A DNA stretch of 64,000 nucleotides from the NCBI GenBank assembly GCA_030770535.1, contig JASVEC010000028.1, forward strand, positions 310,001 to 374,000, given 5' to 3'. Source of the stretch: Batkoa obscura. Lineage: Eukaryota; Entomophthoromycota; Entomophthoromycetes; Entomophthorales; Batkoaceae. The translations under genes were made by a program, and so were the position numbers. Under the pieces are notes generated by a model. The model searched no databases. It worked only from the letters and a program-made list of their open reading frames with translations, and was not told the origin of the DNA. This document shows, piece by piece, positions 21,766-35,033 of the stretch (the first letter of the stretch is position 1; every line of letters begins with the position of its first letter).

Positions 21766-24695
21766 ATGGCTACTATCAATACCATCTCTTCCGATCAACA
21801 AAGCCCAAATTTTGAACAATTTAAAACAGTAGGTAAAAAATGGATTCCACTTATCTATTATCGATTAACATTCAAACTATTCCATATTAAAAATTAGATT
21901 GGGTCTATGATTTAAACTTATCCCGACAACGTCGAAAACAACTTCAAAATTATTTTCAAAACGGTCATTTAAGTTCCCAAATAGTTTATTTTTATGAAGC
22001 AGCTCAATCTTGGATTGTGGTACTTTTAGTAGGTAAGTTGTTATAAAATTATTACTAAATACTAAATCTCAAATATTTAAAAAATAAAATGAATATAATA
22101 ATATATATAATTAAGAATAATGGAAAGATTTAATTATCAATCTCCATATATATTAATAGTTTACTTTAAAAACTAGGTGTCGCAATAGGTTCTTGTGCTG
22201 CCTTTATTGATGTTTCTGCTGGTTGGTTAGTCGACTTAAAATTAGGTTATTGTCAATCTCATTGGTATTTTAATCGTAAATTTTGTTGTTGGAAAAATGA
22301 AGATAATGGTATTTTACTTTAATTAACTAATTAATAATAATAATTAATAATAATAGTACTATCTATTCTATTCTATTATTTATGATTTAAATTAATTATT
22401 AATAATATATATTAGATGGAAACTGTTCTGATTGGCAACAATGGGGTTATCATGGAGCAGAAATTACTAGTTTGGGTGTATTGGTCAATTGGTTATTTTA
22501 TTTATGCATTAGTGTAAGTTGATTGTCTTTTTTTAATATCACTATTATAAAAAAAAAACAGAAAATTACATTGAAATATATTAAAAATCAATTTCAATTA
22601 TAGACTACTTTAGCTTTTTTAGCTACATATTTAGTTAAATCGTTAGCTCCTACTGCTTCTGGTTCGGGTATTCCTCAGATTAAAAGTATATTGGGTAAAT
22701 TATATTAACCATCAATCTATATTCAATTCAAATTTATTAATCTTCTGTTATTATTATTATTATTATTAGGTGGCTTTATATTACCTAATTTCTTAGGAAA
22801 ATCCACTTTATTAATTAAATTAATATCTTTGGTAAATTTATTATTAAATATTCTTATTTTATTGAAATAGAATATTAATTTTAATAAATTTTTAGATATT
22901 AGCTGTAAGTTCTGGCTTATCTCTAGGTAAAGAAGGTCCCTCCGTTCATTTAGCTTGTTGTATTGGTGATATGATATCAAAATGCTTTGCTAAATTTAAA
23001 AATAATCATGGTAATATAATAACAATAATAACAATAATAACATACTTAAATGACTATTTTAGCCAAAAATCGAGAAATATTATCAGCCTCTTCAGCAGCG
23101 GGAGTAGCAGTAGCTTTTGGATCACCAATTGGAGGTGTTTTATATTCATTAGAAGTAATTTTCAATTTATATATATTATTTATTTATCAAATTTAACAAA
23201 TTAATTAACAAATTAATAATAGGAATTAAGTACTCATTTCCCAATGAAAACATTATGGCGTAGTTTTTTTTCTGCTTTAGTAGCTACGGTTATATTACAC
23301 GCATTTAACCCTTTTCGCTCAGGTAAAATTGTGCTATTTCAAGTGGCTAATGATAAGGCTTGGAATGGGTTTGAAATATTATTTTTTAGTTTCATTGGTT
23401 TGTTTGGGGTAAGTTTTAAATTTTAAATAGAATAGAAATAATAGAAATAGTTATTATATTATTATATTCTTATATTATTGTTTTTATTCTTATTTATTTA
23501 TTTTCTATATTTTAGGGCATTTATGGAACTTTAGTGATTAAATTAAATTCATTTGTAATGAAGTTCAGGAAGAAATATTTAAAAAATTATAAAATATCAG
23601 AAGTAGTAATTTTATCTTTTTTGACTACTTGTATTTGTTATCCAAATATATTTTTAAGGTAAAAATATTTTTAACATTAATTTAATATTGTTTATTCTTT
23701 ATTTAGAATTGATATGTCCGAATCTATGTCCATTTTATTTAAAGAATGTCAAGAATTAAGGTTTCCTGCATTGTGTAGGTAAACTGAGCATTATATATAT
23801 GAAAATATATATATTATTAAATTTTATTAAATTTTTAGTGCCAACTCCGATATATCAATAATACTAACCTTATTAGCTGCATGTTTAATACGTACTTTAT
23901 TAGTAGCTATTACTTATGGTTGTGAAGTAAATTATTATTATTATTATTTTTTAATTAATTAATTCAATTTTTCAATAATAAATTAAGGTACCAACGGGTA
24001 TATTTATACCATCTATGGCTATTGGAGCCTGTTTTGGTAGAGCAGTGGGTGTTTTTGTTAAATATTTATCAATGTAAGTTATTGTTTATTTATTATTAAT
24101 ATAAAATAGTATTCAATATTTATTTAGTACTTTTCCAAATTGGTTGTTATTTTCTTCTTGTACTTCTGGATCTTCAGTAATTTTAATTATTAATTATTAT
24201 TATTTTATTTTATTGTTAAATATCATAGAAATGTATTAATCCAGGTACTTATGCTTTCCTTGGAGCTGCTGCTGCTTTATGGTAATAATAATAATAATAC
24301 AATATGACTATTTGTTTAATAATTAATAATAACTAATTAAATGGATATTAGTGGTGTAACTAAAATGACAGGTAAAATTTAAAAAATGTTAAAATAATAA
24401 TCAAAATAAAATATTAATTTTATTGCTTGAAATTAGTTACTGTTGTTGTAATTATGTTTGAATTAACGGGAGCATCTGAATTTATATTACCAACCATGAT
24501 TACAGTGTTTGTAACTAAAGCGGTGGGTGATGCATTTAATCATGGTGGTATTGCGGATCATGCTATTCAACTAAATCATTTTCCATTTTTAGAAGAAGAA
24601 GATGCGCATTTAGGTAATATTCCAGTGGCTCAAGTTATGTGTAAAAATTTAAAAGCTATACCAAAAAATGGTTGGAAATTATACCAATTAGGTAA

Positions 24696-24730
<35 letters not shown>

Positions 24731-25343
24731 ATTAATTTTATTTATTATAGAAAATTTAATAAAAAATGAAGAATTTACATATTATCCCATTGTTTATGGT
24801 ATAAGAGATTATCGTATTGAAGGTTTAATTGCAAGAAATGATATACTAAAAGTGTTAGGTAAATTTAATAATAATAATTTTTATTAATATTAATTATATT
24901 ATTATTATTATTATTACCATTATAGATCAAAATAAACAATTAAATCAATATAATCCAAATGCCCATTGTTTTTTTAGTCCATCTATTACACAGCCAATTG
25001 ATTTTGAAGAACCAAATATTCCTTCCATAGGCAATTCAACTTCATTAGATTTTGGGCCTTTAGTGGATCCAGTAAGTATTTTATTAACATTAGTATTAAT
25101 ATTTAATATTAAAAATCTATTTAGAATCCATTTTTAGTTCATCCTAAACTGTCTTTAGAAATTATTCGTACTTTTTTTCGTAAAGTGGGGTAATAGCTAG
25201 TTATTTATATTTTAATAATTTTTTATTTTTATTTTTTTAGACCTCATTTATTATTAATTGAATTAAATGGTAATTTAGTGGGATTAGTAACTAAAAAAGA
25301 TGTATTGAATTTTAAATTGATGTTGGAATCTAATTCATCTTAA
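21766..25343 (+). CDS. CLC-family chloride/proton exchanger (Gef1/ClC-3-5 type)
   Basis: About 21 small exons separated by 40-100-nt introns encode about 725 residues. Selectivity signatures are intact: Gly-Ser-Gly-Ile-Pro-Gln-Ile-Lys, Gly-Lys-Glu-Gly-Pro-Ser-Val-His (the gating glutamate) and Gly-Ile-Phe-Ile-Pro-Ser. The motif Leu-Tyr-Ser-Leu-Glu-Glu before Leu-Ser-Thr-His-Phe keeps the proton-pathway glutamate, which in this family marks exchangers rather than passive channels. Two CBS segments follow: Val-Met-Cys-Lys-Asn-Leu at about 24630 and the closing Leu-Val-Thr-Lys-Lys-Asp-Val at about 25300. Likely site is Golgi or endosome membranes, as for yeast Gef1, supporting acidification and copper loading. 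Start chosen by frame continuity through the first intron (21831-21899) into Trp-Val-Tyr-Asp. Introns carry TTA microsatellites (for example 24697-24730). Confidence 0.93.
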
Positions 25344-26520
25344 TAAAAGAAGAAACTATTAATTAGCTGAGAGAGAAAGATTTAGATATATATTTATTAT
25401 TAAAATTAATATAATAATAAATATATTGATTGAGATTATTATTTTATTTTATAATATAATACAAACTTGTCTTTTTCTTTATGTTTATTTTTATCATATA
25501 TCCTTAAACCTTTTTATTTTAAATAAAATCTTAATTTGGATTATTTCCATACTCTAAATCAAATATTATATTCTTTTTTGATATAAAATTGAACTATTTA
25601 ATTAATAGAAATTGGAATGTTTACTTAAAAGTCCATCTTATCAAACGAAGTTGTTGATTAATATAAAAATGATTATAACCTTATACATTATTTCATTATT
25701 ATATAAAATATTGAAATTTAATAATAACTTATCTCAAGATTTATAATAAAATGAACCTCACTTTGATTACCTAATTTTATAAAAGGTTCAATAAAATCGA
25801 ATTAAATTCTCTCTCTACCTTCTATAAACATTTCACTGATAAATGATCTTCCTTAAGTTAATTTTGTTCAATAATTAACTTATCTATTGGAAACATGAGT
25901 AGAGTACTCGAAATTCTATTTATCAGTTCTATTAAAACAACTAAATCCTAATTTCATTAATTTGATCTCAAAGTTAGAATAAATAATAATATCTAAAATT
26001 CCATTCTTTAAAAACTTACAATTAATTATTAAAATGTTGGATATTTAAAGTGACAATGAGAAATGGATTTAAACTTAGAAATACAAATTATTGTTACAAT
26101 TGGACTGGATGGAGATTCAAATACCTTTTTATAATATCACTCAATGAAGCACTTAAATAATAAGATCAATAATCAGTCAAGTAAGGAAGTGAGATAAAAT
26201 GGAGAGATTATAAGATAAAGGACAAACTCTTATCTCAAGTGGTAGAATAAAGATGAACAATATTAATATTTCATTTTATCAAATACTTAAAGAGTATTGT
26301 CTTACAAAAAAGAATGAAATGTAGGACTGACTAACTAACTTAATTTTATATTCATTCTATAAACCATTATTTAAAATCCAATCAGATCCATTTAAAAACT
26401 AAAACAAATCAATTAAAAGAATTCCAAACCAAGTTATAATATATTTATTTATTTAATAATATATATTATACATACCATCATTTAATAAGAAAAAAGTAGA
26501 TTACTACCTTTCAATATTAC
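25344..26520. other. AT-rich intergenic region
   Basis: About 1.2 kb between a gene end and the 3' end of the GTPase gene. No coding or RNA signal found. Confidence 0.5.
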
Positions 26521-27150
26521 TTAATGAGAAGGAAGTTTATTGACACCTTTCATAAAATCCACAAAAGGTTTTGAAGATTTTCTATCATTGGAATCAATGA
26601 CAGCGGAAGCAGAACCACGATAAAAAGGGATTGAATCTGGAGTAATATTAAGGCCAGTGAGCATATCTTTAGTAGTTAATTCGGCCAAATCAATTTGATC
26701 TTTATCTTCTGTTAAATCAACTTTGTTTAAAAATACAATCATATTTTTAGTATCTTTTAATTTAGCACTCACGGCTTTTAATTGTTCTTTTGTATTTTCA
26801 CCAGAACATTCCACTGCATCTACTACTAATATAGCTCCATCAATACTTTCTTGAGTATTTTGAATAAAATCCATAAATTCACTATGAGTAGGGAAATCAT
26901 ATAACATTAAATTTAATTTATCACTTTCAATATCTACTTTAGAAAAATTCACTTGAATTTTATCACCATCGGATGTCTTTATCTTCTGGGCATCAGTATC
27001 TTCAATTTCATCTAATGGGGTAACTTTATTCACACTTTTAACTGCTAATATTTTGGATAATGCAGCAGTAAATGTTGTCTTTCCATGAGCTTCTTCTCCA
27101 AGTACTAATAACTTTAAGGATTTTTTCTTTTGACTATTAGCAATAGGCAT
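26521..27150 (-). CDS. Stand-alone EF-Tu-like GTPase-domain protein
   Basis: Single exon, 209 residues. The G1 loop at residues 18-25 is Gly-Glu-Glu-Ala-His-Gly-Lys-Thr-Thr, directly comparable with the EF-Tu loop. The switch II counterpart at 85-89 is Asp-Phe-Pro-Thr-His, keeping the His position but changing Asp-Cys-Pro-Gly-His. G4 is Asn-Lys-Val-Asp at 142-145 and G5 is Gly-Ser-Ala at 179-181 after an Arg, as in EF-Tu. The region Asp-Gly-Ala-Ile-Leu-Val-Val is shared too. Domains II and III of EF-Tu are absent and the protein stops cleanly after the G domain. No mitochondrial presequence is obvious. It therefore looks like a diverged G-domain-only paralogue, probably still a nucleotide binder. 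Substrate and location are unknown. Confidence 0.75.
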   Translation of the reverse strand: MPIANSQKKKSLKLLVLGEEAHGKTTFTAALSKILAVKSVNKVTPLDEIEDTDAQKIKTSDGDKIQVNFSKVDIESDKLNLMLYDFPTHSEFMDFIQNTQESIDGAILVVDAVECSGENTKEQLKAVSAKLKDTKNMIVFLNKVDLTEDKDQIDLAELTTKDMLTGLNITPDSIPFYRGSASAVIDSNDRKSSKPFVDFMKGVNKLPSH

Positions 27151-27480
27151 ATTTTGTTTGGTTTTTTAAATAATAAAAGTTAATAATTTACTCTGTTTAT
27201 TTTCTTTTTTTCTTACTTGTAACTCTTTGTTCTTTTCTGTTTATATACTTTTTTTTGAACTTATGTTTTTTTATTCAATTGTCAACGTAATAAAGCAGTC
27301 ACATTCTTGAGTATTCAAGTTATTGAAATGAACATTATTGGTTAAGTTTCCCCATGGTTTTAGATTTCTTGTTTCAGAAATATCAAGCCATTAAGGTCAT
27401 TCGATGCTTATGATTTGAATAGTTATATCATTTTAATAAAAATAGAAGGATATTATTAGTATGAATAGATTCTATCAGAA
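27151..27480. promoter_or_regulatory. Upstream region of the GTPase gene
   Basis: T-rich 5' flank. Nothing specific recognised. Confidence 0.3.
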
Positions 27481-27482
27481 AA

Positions 27483-27585
27483 TAATGGGGATGTATTTTT
27501 TTGTTTAAGAATTTTACTAATAATTTTTCTACTAAAACAACGCTTAAAAAGTGGAAAAAGTGATGAAATCAAAAAAACATTCATT
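27483..27585 (+). mobile_element. 105-bp MITE copy 2
   Basis: ATGGGGATGTATTTTTTTG start, GTGGAAAAAGTGATGAAA near the right side; the right terminus has decayed. Confidence 0.8.
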
Positions 27586-30500
27586 AATAGATTTCATAGC
27601 TATATTATTGATAATGAATCAATGTTAAAATAGGTTTTAAACTTGTTAATTTGGTGTCGTATTTGTTTCATTTTAAAACATTGACTAATTTGTTCTCTTT
27701 GATTTTGATTTTACGTTTGCATTTTAATCTAATATTCAAATGATTTTAAATATTTAAATTTAAATGATTTTGCTTTATCAAATATGATTAAATAAAAAGT
27801 CAATAACTTTTATAAAATTATTGAAAATTATATTATATTATATTATATTATATTATAATATTATAAATTATCTTCATCAAACTTAATAATTATTATTTTT
27901 TATTTTCTAATATTTAATATTATCAATTTTTAGAACTCAAAATTAATCTATTGAACATTCCACAGCTTCCACTTTGAAAAAATCAAACATAAACTATAAC
28001 TATTATTATATAACAATCAAAGGTAATAAAATTTATTATTTTATTAACTAATTATCGATGAATCAAATTGTATGATTTTATATACTTTTATTATTATTAT
28101 TTGACACATTATTAGGAAACGTATTGATATACTTTTATAAATTGTGGTTAATATAAATTTCTGCCCTACCATTAATTTCAACTAATCAAATAAACTTAAT
28201 GAAGGCAGTTAATTAATTTGATTACTTGAAGCTCCTTTAGTATAGTTCAAGTTAAAATTTAGCAAACATAAAAAAATTGCCTGCTTTTTATGTGTTAAAC
28301 GAAATTTTGAAATTTTTTATACATTTTACTTTCTATCGAAAAAAAAGTGGGCATTTATTACTTGTTTTTAAAATTAGATTGTTGCTTTTATTGAAATGAA
28401 TGTTAATATGGGAAAATTGAAATACTAGCATTTTAATAATAAAAAATAATAATACATAATAAATAGAATGAATAATAAATATTTTAATTATTTAATTATA
28501 AATATACAAAAAGTGGATTTCAATTTTAGTAAAGAACTATTATCTATAACTATTCTATTATTATTTTGAACGATGATTTATTATTTAAATACCTTATAGA
28601 TATTAACTTAGTTAAAATGGGTCTTAAAGTATAAGATATTTTATATACTCTAATTAGATTCAGCCTCTAATATAACCTTTATTTATCTTTTTTTATACTT
28701 TTATTAACACTTTTACAAAAAAAACAAGCTAAAATGAAGCAATTTTCTAATATATTACTTAAGTTTAATATAACGGAGTTTTTTAACCATCATAATAGTT
28801 TTAACTTTTTTATCACTCCTCTTTTTATTAAGATTTTCATATCAAATAATCAATTGGACAGTTTCTTAATATTTAACAACTATTTTTATTTAATTTTATG
28901 AATACTCGATCCTATTATTCTATTTCTTCGAATTTATCTATTTATCTATTTATCTTGAATTATAGAGCATTTATAGTTAAGCATAAAATTCATCATTTTA
29001 TTTTGTATTTTATATTTTACATTTTACATTTAACTGATAGAATATAATTTGTAATTATCTGATCAATTGAAAACATTGAAAACATTGAAAACATTAGAAA
29101 TATTAAATATCATTTTTATTTATAAATTAAAAGATAGTTTAATAGTTATTGAGATACTATCAATAAAGTTTATTAAAGAAACTATATTTTAAAATGTTAT
29201 ATTAAAACTTAATAATATTGAAAAAATAATCATAGTTTCTAAATATAGTAAAGTAAGAGAATTTGTACTTTAAAGCATAAAATTGCGAAAAATTGGTTTG
29301 AAAAAAGATGAAACATTTTTGCAATTCTAACTTATTTTTAACTCAACTGCCATTAAAACAAATTAAATAATCAAGTTAACTTTAAATGTCCAAATCATAA
29401 TTTAAGATCCACTTATCAATATGCTTCTTTTAATTTTCCAACCAATAATAATCAAAAGATATTCAACTTCAACTTCAACTTATAAATTAAGTTCAAATAA
29501 TATTATTCGTTAATTGAAAAAATTTGAAACCTAAGAAAATTTTAGAATAAATTATGCTAGTCTAATTTTAGAATTTATTGAAATATGGTTAAATAACCAA
29601 ATTTTATTAAGCTAAAATATTCAAATGGGTATTATTTAACTGCTTATTCTTTTTCTTACTTCGGGTATAGTGAGAACACAAAATATTCATAAATTGCTGT
29701 GTCATAAATTGCTGTGTTTTGGGATTATTGATTATTTATAAATAAAATAATTTAATAGCCTAAAATCTTAGATATGTTAAGGATCATTCTTTTTAATGTA
29801 TTAAAAATTCAAGTTTATAAATAGATCAATTTACAAATGACTTTATAAAATCATTTGAATTGAAGCTTATCATTATCCCTGATTATTTGATTATTGTTTT
29901 AACTTAGAATATCAAAACGAATCATTTTAATCTGAAAGGATATTAATCTTAAACAATTTGAAGTTAGTTAATAATTTATTAAACTATTTTATTTAGACAA
30001 ATTCAATAATTAAAATATATTATTTTAATTTCTTATTAAATAGAGTTATCTTTTTATTGAAACATCGTTTTGATGTTGTACTTTATTATTTGTTCTTAAG
30101 TTTGAATTCTTCAATTCATATAATACTTAATTAATTTTAAATTAACGAATCAAATTAGATTGTTACTTTAGCTAAAGTTTTTTCAGCTATTTTTCCCTAA
30201 AAATAATAAACGGTAACTTCAGGGTAATCAACAAAAGAACGTTTCGTTCTGAAGTAGTTTTGATTAATAAGTTTAACCAAAACAATTTATTTAGAATATA
30301 AAAAAGCAAGGGAGATTTTGATTCATTCTAAAGATTATAAATTTAAGGATAAAATAAGTAAAAGTGTGATGAACAATATGATCTTAACGAACATTATTGA
30401 CATTATTGGTTTCTAATAATACGTGTTAAAATCTAAAAAAAAGTGTTTAATTACAACTTAATTTAGTTAAAATCCATTTGACTATATCAAGTTGATGAAT

Positions 30501-31632
30501 GTCTTTTCAAACTGACAATAGTAATTTCGTGTTTTTTTATTATTATAATTTTTATTTAGTTTATTTATAATGTGTAACAAGTCTATTTTATTTTTATTTT
30601 TATTTTATTTTTATTTTATTTTTATTTTATTAAAATAATATATAAATAATTATTAATTTTATACATTTAAATTAGAATAATAGTTTTACTATGAAGGAAG
30701 GAAGAGGTGAAATTCAATTCATTTTATGTTGTTTCAAAATTAAAGTTTAAACATTATGTTTTAAGTAAGCAGTAATCCTTATTTAAAGTAAATTGAAATT
30801 CATTATTATATATTATTAATCATATTAATCATATTAATCATATTAATATTATTCATCTTTTAATAGTTATTATTCATTTTCTTTTGTTGATAATTCTTTT
30901 AATTGATCATGATCTAATTTTATTTTCATGGTATTTGAATATGATATTTGTTGATTTTAATTCTACTTACAATTAGCACCCAAACGTTATAAAAGTCAAG
31001 TTTGGAGTTAAAATTTAGTAAGCATGTGTTTAGGTTTTTTGAAATCATCTAAATATTTTCAATAACCAAATAACTCTAATATAATTGGTTGATATTTTAA
31101 ACTAAATTTATTTTATTGGTTACTTTTATTTCCTTACTTTCAGTTAAAGCCTCAAATCAATAAAAAGCCAATTAACAATGATGGTAAGATGATCGTTAAA
31201 ATCAACTTATAAAGCCAATAGTATTTAGCCATTTAAAACGATTCTCCCCAGAAATTCATAAATATTTATCATTGATTGGATAATATGAAGAATAATCCAT
31301 CATTAACTAGTAAAGTATCCCTAACCAATAATAGCAATAAATCCAAAAAATATAAATAGAATGGGTAGAGAACCCAAATTTAAAAAAGTTTTATCTTTTA
31401 ATTCTAATCTAATATTTTTATACTAATTTCATTCCCCTTATAATTTAAAACAATATCAATTGATTAATTTGTAAATTACATTAACCTCCTTTAACCTAAT
31501 TCATCAACCTTTATTAGAAGTATATAACTTTACTTGTTTTTAAATAATTTTTCAACAAAGAGATATTCAATTCGATACAATCTCTTTTCTCAGTTTATGT
31601 ATATTTGGTTATAAATAATAATAATTTTAAAA
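27586..31632. other. Gene-poor AT desert
   Basis: About 4 kb without a recognisable gene. Simple repeats: (ATATT)n near 27826-27860, a triplicated 10-mer GAAAACATT-A at 29066-29095, (TTTTA)n at about 30585-30632 and a triplicated TTAATCATAT 10-mer at 30812-30845. No tRNA-like cloverleaf noticed by eye. Confidence 0.55.
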
Positions 31633-32169
31633 ATGATAAGTTTACTCGGCTGCGCCGAAACCGTATTAGCTAATTCAACTCAAAAGCATCTATCTGTACA
31701 TGAAATTTTAGATGGAATTATGCAATCCGATTTTGATAATTTAACGAGTAATAATGCCTATACTACATTAGCCTCAGCACTATTTACAGAAATTCAAAAA
31801 CCTGGTTCTAAGTTTGAAAGAAGTGGAAATAAGTTTACATTAAGAAAGGATCAATCAACTCCAATGAATCAAACACCTGATATTACTTTATGTAATCGTA
31901 GACGTAGACGTACCACTTCTTCTTCAAATGGTTCCTTTTCTTCACCTAAACTAATTTCCGAATCAAATGGTTTAGTTAAATTATCAACATCTACTAACCC
32001 ACCAAATCGAGTACGTGCTAACCTTAATTACTCAAAAGTAGCTCATAATGAGTCAATAGTGCGTAGTAATGTAAAAGGCAATAAAAAAGTTAGTTTTGCA
32101 TTAGAACGAAATGAAATAATACTAGTTGAAAGGTATGTTAGCGAAGTACTACCATTCCCATGTTTGTAA
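31633..32169 (+). CDS. HARE-HTH domain protein
   Basis: Single exon, 178 residues. Residues 3-70 follow the HARE-HTH (HB1, ASXL, restriction endonuclease, also RNA polymerase delta) winged-helix pattern: Ala-Glu-x-Val-Leu, then His-Leu-Ser-Val-His-Glu-Ile-Leu-Asp-Gly-Ile, a Thr-Leu-Ala-Ser-Ala-Leu helix, and a closing strand Ser-Lys-Phe-Glu-Arg-Ser-Gly-Asn-Lys-Phe-Thr-Leu. A run of five arginines near residue 88 and a Ser-rich linker follow, which could serve as a nuclear localisation signal. The C-terminal 60 residues are unassigned. In eukaryotes the domain is tied to chromatin-associated proteins, so a nuclear role is plausible inference. The gene stands alone in a gene-poor zone. Confidence 0.65.
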   Translation: MISLLGCAETVLANSTQKHLSVHEILDGIMQSDFDNLTSNNAYTTLASALFTEIQKPGSKFERSGNKFTLRKDQSTPMNQTPDITLCNRRRRRTTSSSNGSFSSPKLISESNGLVKLSTSTNPPNRVRANLNYSKVAHNESIVRSNVKGNKKVSFALERNEIILVERYVSEVLPFPCL

Positions 32170-33567
32170 AAATATTATTTATTATCATATAATTATGTTA
32201 TATAAAATTAATTTTATAAAATTAATAGAATCTTTAATATCACACTTCATCCTCCCTTCATTTTTTAATTTGTTTATAATTTTTTAAAACTAATAAATCA
32301 TTTTATCATGTACCTCTTTTAATTCTCTAATCTTTTATATTTAACCGCTTTTAATTTTGTGAAATTGTTTAAATAAGCAGAAGCCAAGCAATTATTAGGT
32401 AATAAGAGTTCTTTTGACGTTTATTCTTTTTTTTAAATTATTTCATCTTGCCCAGTTTGAAGATGGGTAATTAACATAGCATCAACATGATTCAATTCGA
32501 AATCATAGCATAAAAAACAAAGACAAATGATATGTTAAAACAACTTTTATACCCAACCTTGTTTTAATTAAAAGTGAAAGATAAATAAACTAGTAACAAA
32601 GATGTTTACAAAAAAATAATTATAAATATCAGTTCAATTTAGGGAGGGAATTTTTAATTAATCAATATAAAGATACCTTTGATAATACGGAAGGTGTGGA
32701 ATTCGAGTTAATTTATTTAAAAAAAGTGAGCTAACTAGGATGAGTTTTTATAAGAAAAAATAGTTGTTTAAAAGAATATTCAAAGTTTGTTATCAGCTTA
32801 ACAAAGAAATTGAAATAAGATAATAGAGATAGAGATAGAGATAGAGATAATGTCAATAATTGTAGAAATAAAGTTAATTGAACTTAATCTAAGTTCCTAT
32901 GAAATAAAAATAATTTTCATAAACTGAGCACTGAAAGGTACCCAAAGTAAGATTTTTGTTCATTAATATGGAATTTACAATGACTAGTAGAATTATAGTA
33001 ATTCAAAGTCCAGTTCTTTAATCGATTTTTATTCCTTTGGGTAGTCCAAATCTTCTTTGATACTCTATCATTGTTTGTTAATGAAGTTATGGCGATATTA
33101 TATTCTTTAGTTATTATACATAAACTTTTATTTTATAATCACTTGTAAACAATACTTATAATACTCAATTATTACAACACCATTTTTAAAAGAAATTAAA
33201 TTAACTAATTCAAATTTTAAAATGCTTACTTCTAAGTTCGAAAATTTATGAATTTATTTGTTGAATATTTTTTATTTTTTATTTTTTTTTAGTTTCTTTA
33301 TAGATTGAATTATAAATTTGGCATTCATATTATATACATCATCTTTTGGCAAAATAGTGACCATTTCATTTAAATTAATTGCCTTAAACTTAGTTAATTA
33401 TTAACTACGAAATATACTCTTAAAATTGAGATGAAACAAAATTAAACTATTTAGAATCAAAATAATAAAATTGGGACTTTAATAAGAATATGTTTTAAAT
33501 AAAATCATTATATTTATTAGTTACTTTTTTGTATTAAATAAATATCTAAAATTTTAATACCATAGAA
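32170..33567. other. AT-rich spacer
   Basis: No gene recognised. A perfect (AGATAG)n hexamer run lies at 32823-32850. Confidence 0.5.
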
Positions 33568-33675
33568 TATATGGGGATGTATTTTTTTGTTTAAGAATTT
33601 TGCTAACAATTTTTCCGCTCAAATAGCGCTTAAAAGATGGAGAAAGTGATGAAGCCAAAAAAAACACCTCCATAT
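33568..33675 (+). mobile_element. 105-bp MITE copy 3
   Basis: Near-complete copy: TATATGGGGATG left end, TAGCGCTTAAAAGATGGAG core, right end AACACCTCCATAT. Confidence 0.9.
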
Positions 33676-33845
33676 TGGCCTTCCATCACTATCTTCAGTC
33701 TTGTTATTTGCCTGAAAATTTATATAAAAAGGAAACTAAAACCGATTCTTAAAACCTATCTAATTTTAAAAAAACTTTGCAAATTTCTAAAACTCTTTCC
33801 TTAAATTAATTTAATTCTAGCTTACCCTTCTTTTTTCATAACCTG

Positions 33846-34305
33846 TGTGAAATATGGCTTTACCAGCTCTCGGATTAATTATAAGATAATAATCATTTAA
33901 CTTGTTTACAAAGCTAGTGGTAATCTTGTAATCAATTTAACCGTAAATCATGTGGTATAATCAATACAGAGTTCCTTGTTTTGATTTGCTGTGAGAATTT
34001 CTAGCTTCACATTGCAAAGAATATAAAAGAGACTCTTCAACATACTAACTCTAGGCTTTTTTAACTGAATTACTCCCTAATATCTTACCATTAATAAAGC
34101 CACTAAGTCTTTCTGACAATATCTTACGTAGATTTTACAATAGTATCTTCTATTCTATTTGTTTTACATAGTTCGTAACTTATTACGTATTATTCTTATT
34201 TATTTAAGTCTATCTTAGTTATATAAACTAAGACCGTTCGACTTAAGGCAAGCTAATCAACCAAGAACTGCTTTTAACTCCTACCACTGAGTACCAACTT
34301 TCACA
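33846..34305 (+). mobile_element. Solo LTR copy 1 (LTR-retrotransposon fossil)
   Basis: Begins TGTGAAATATGG and ends ACTTTCACA, giving the TGTGAAA/TTTCACA terminal inverted ends typical of LTRs. No internal region is attached. It is shorter than the about 546-bp copy 2 and very close in its 3' half to copy 3. I see no clear target duplication. Superfamily (Gypsy or Copia) is not decidable from the LTR. Confidence 0.7.
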
Positions 34306-34570
34306 CTTGTTAGCCTTTTACTTTTTATATTTATCTTTTTATAATATACTTTTAGAAATAAGGAAGTTGGATGTATTTAGATTTTTGAAATTTTAAAAAA
34401 TTCAATAAAAAAATAAAAAATTCAAACATTTATTAATTATTATTTATATATCATTTTAATTTAATTTAATTTACAAAATTATTTAAAAATTTCTATAACT
34501 TAATAACTTTTTAATTACTCAAAAAAGTTATATAAAGTTTAATAGAATAATAATTAATATCAAACTACAA

Positions 34571-34675
34571 TGTGAGGGTGTTTTTTTTGGCTCCATCACT
34601 TTTTCTATCTTTTAAGCACTATTTGAGTAGAAAGACTATTAGTAAAATTCTTAAACAAAAATACATCCCCATATA
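34571..34675 (-). mobile_element. 105-bp MITE copy 4
   Basis: Inverted copy: GGGTGTTTTTTTTGGCTCC start and ATACATCCCCATAT end. Confidence 0.88.
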
Positions 34676-34721
34676 TAAATTTTAATATAAACATAAAACA
34701 TAATAATATTTAAATAATTAA

Positions 34722-34824
34722 AATATAGAAATACGTTTTTTTGTTTAAGGATTTTATTAATAACTTTCTATTTAAATAATGTTTAAAAAATAAAAGTAAT
34801 GAAACCAAAAAAAACATACTCATA
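34722..34824 (+). mobile_element. 105-bp MITE copy 5 (degenerate)
   Basis: Recognisable by GTTTAAGGATTTTATTAATA and the AATGAAACCAAAAAAAACAT right side; both termini are worn. Lies 46 bp from copy 4 in opposite orientation. Confidence 0.75.
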
Positions 34825-35033
34825 GTAATTTTAAAAATAGTGATTTTTATATTTATTTAAATAAATTAATAATAAATAGTTTAATTTAAAAATGAAAATA
34901 AAAAGTTTAAATTATAAAATATCAATAATAAAACTAAGCTTATTATTAATATAAATAAAAAATATAATTAATGAAAAAACATTTTAATTTATTTAATTGT
35001 TTTATAAAATATAAATAATATCATATTAAAAGA

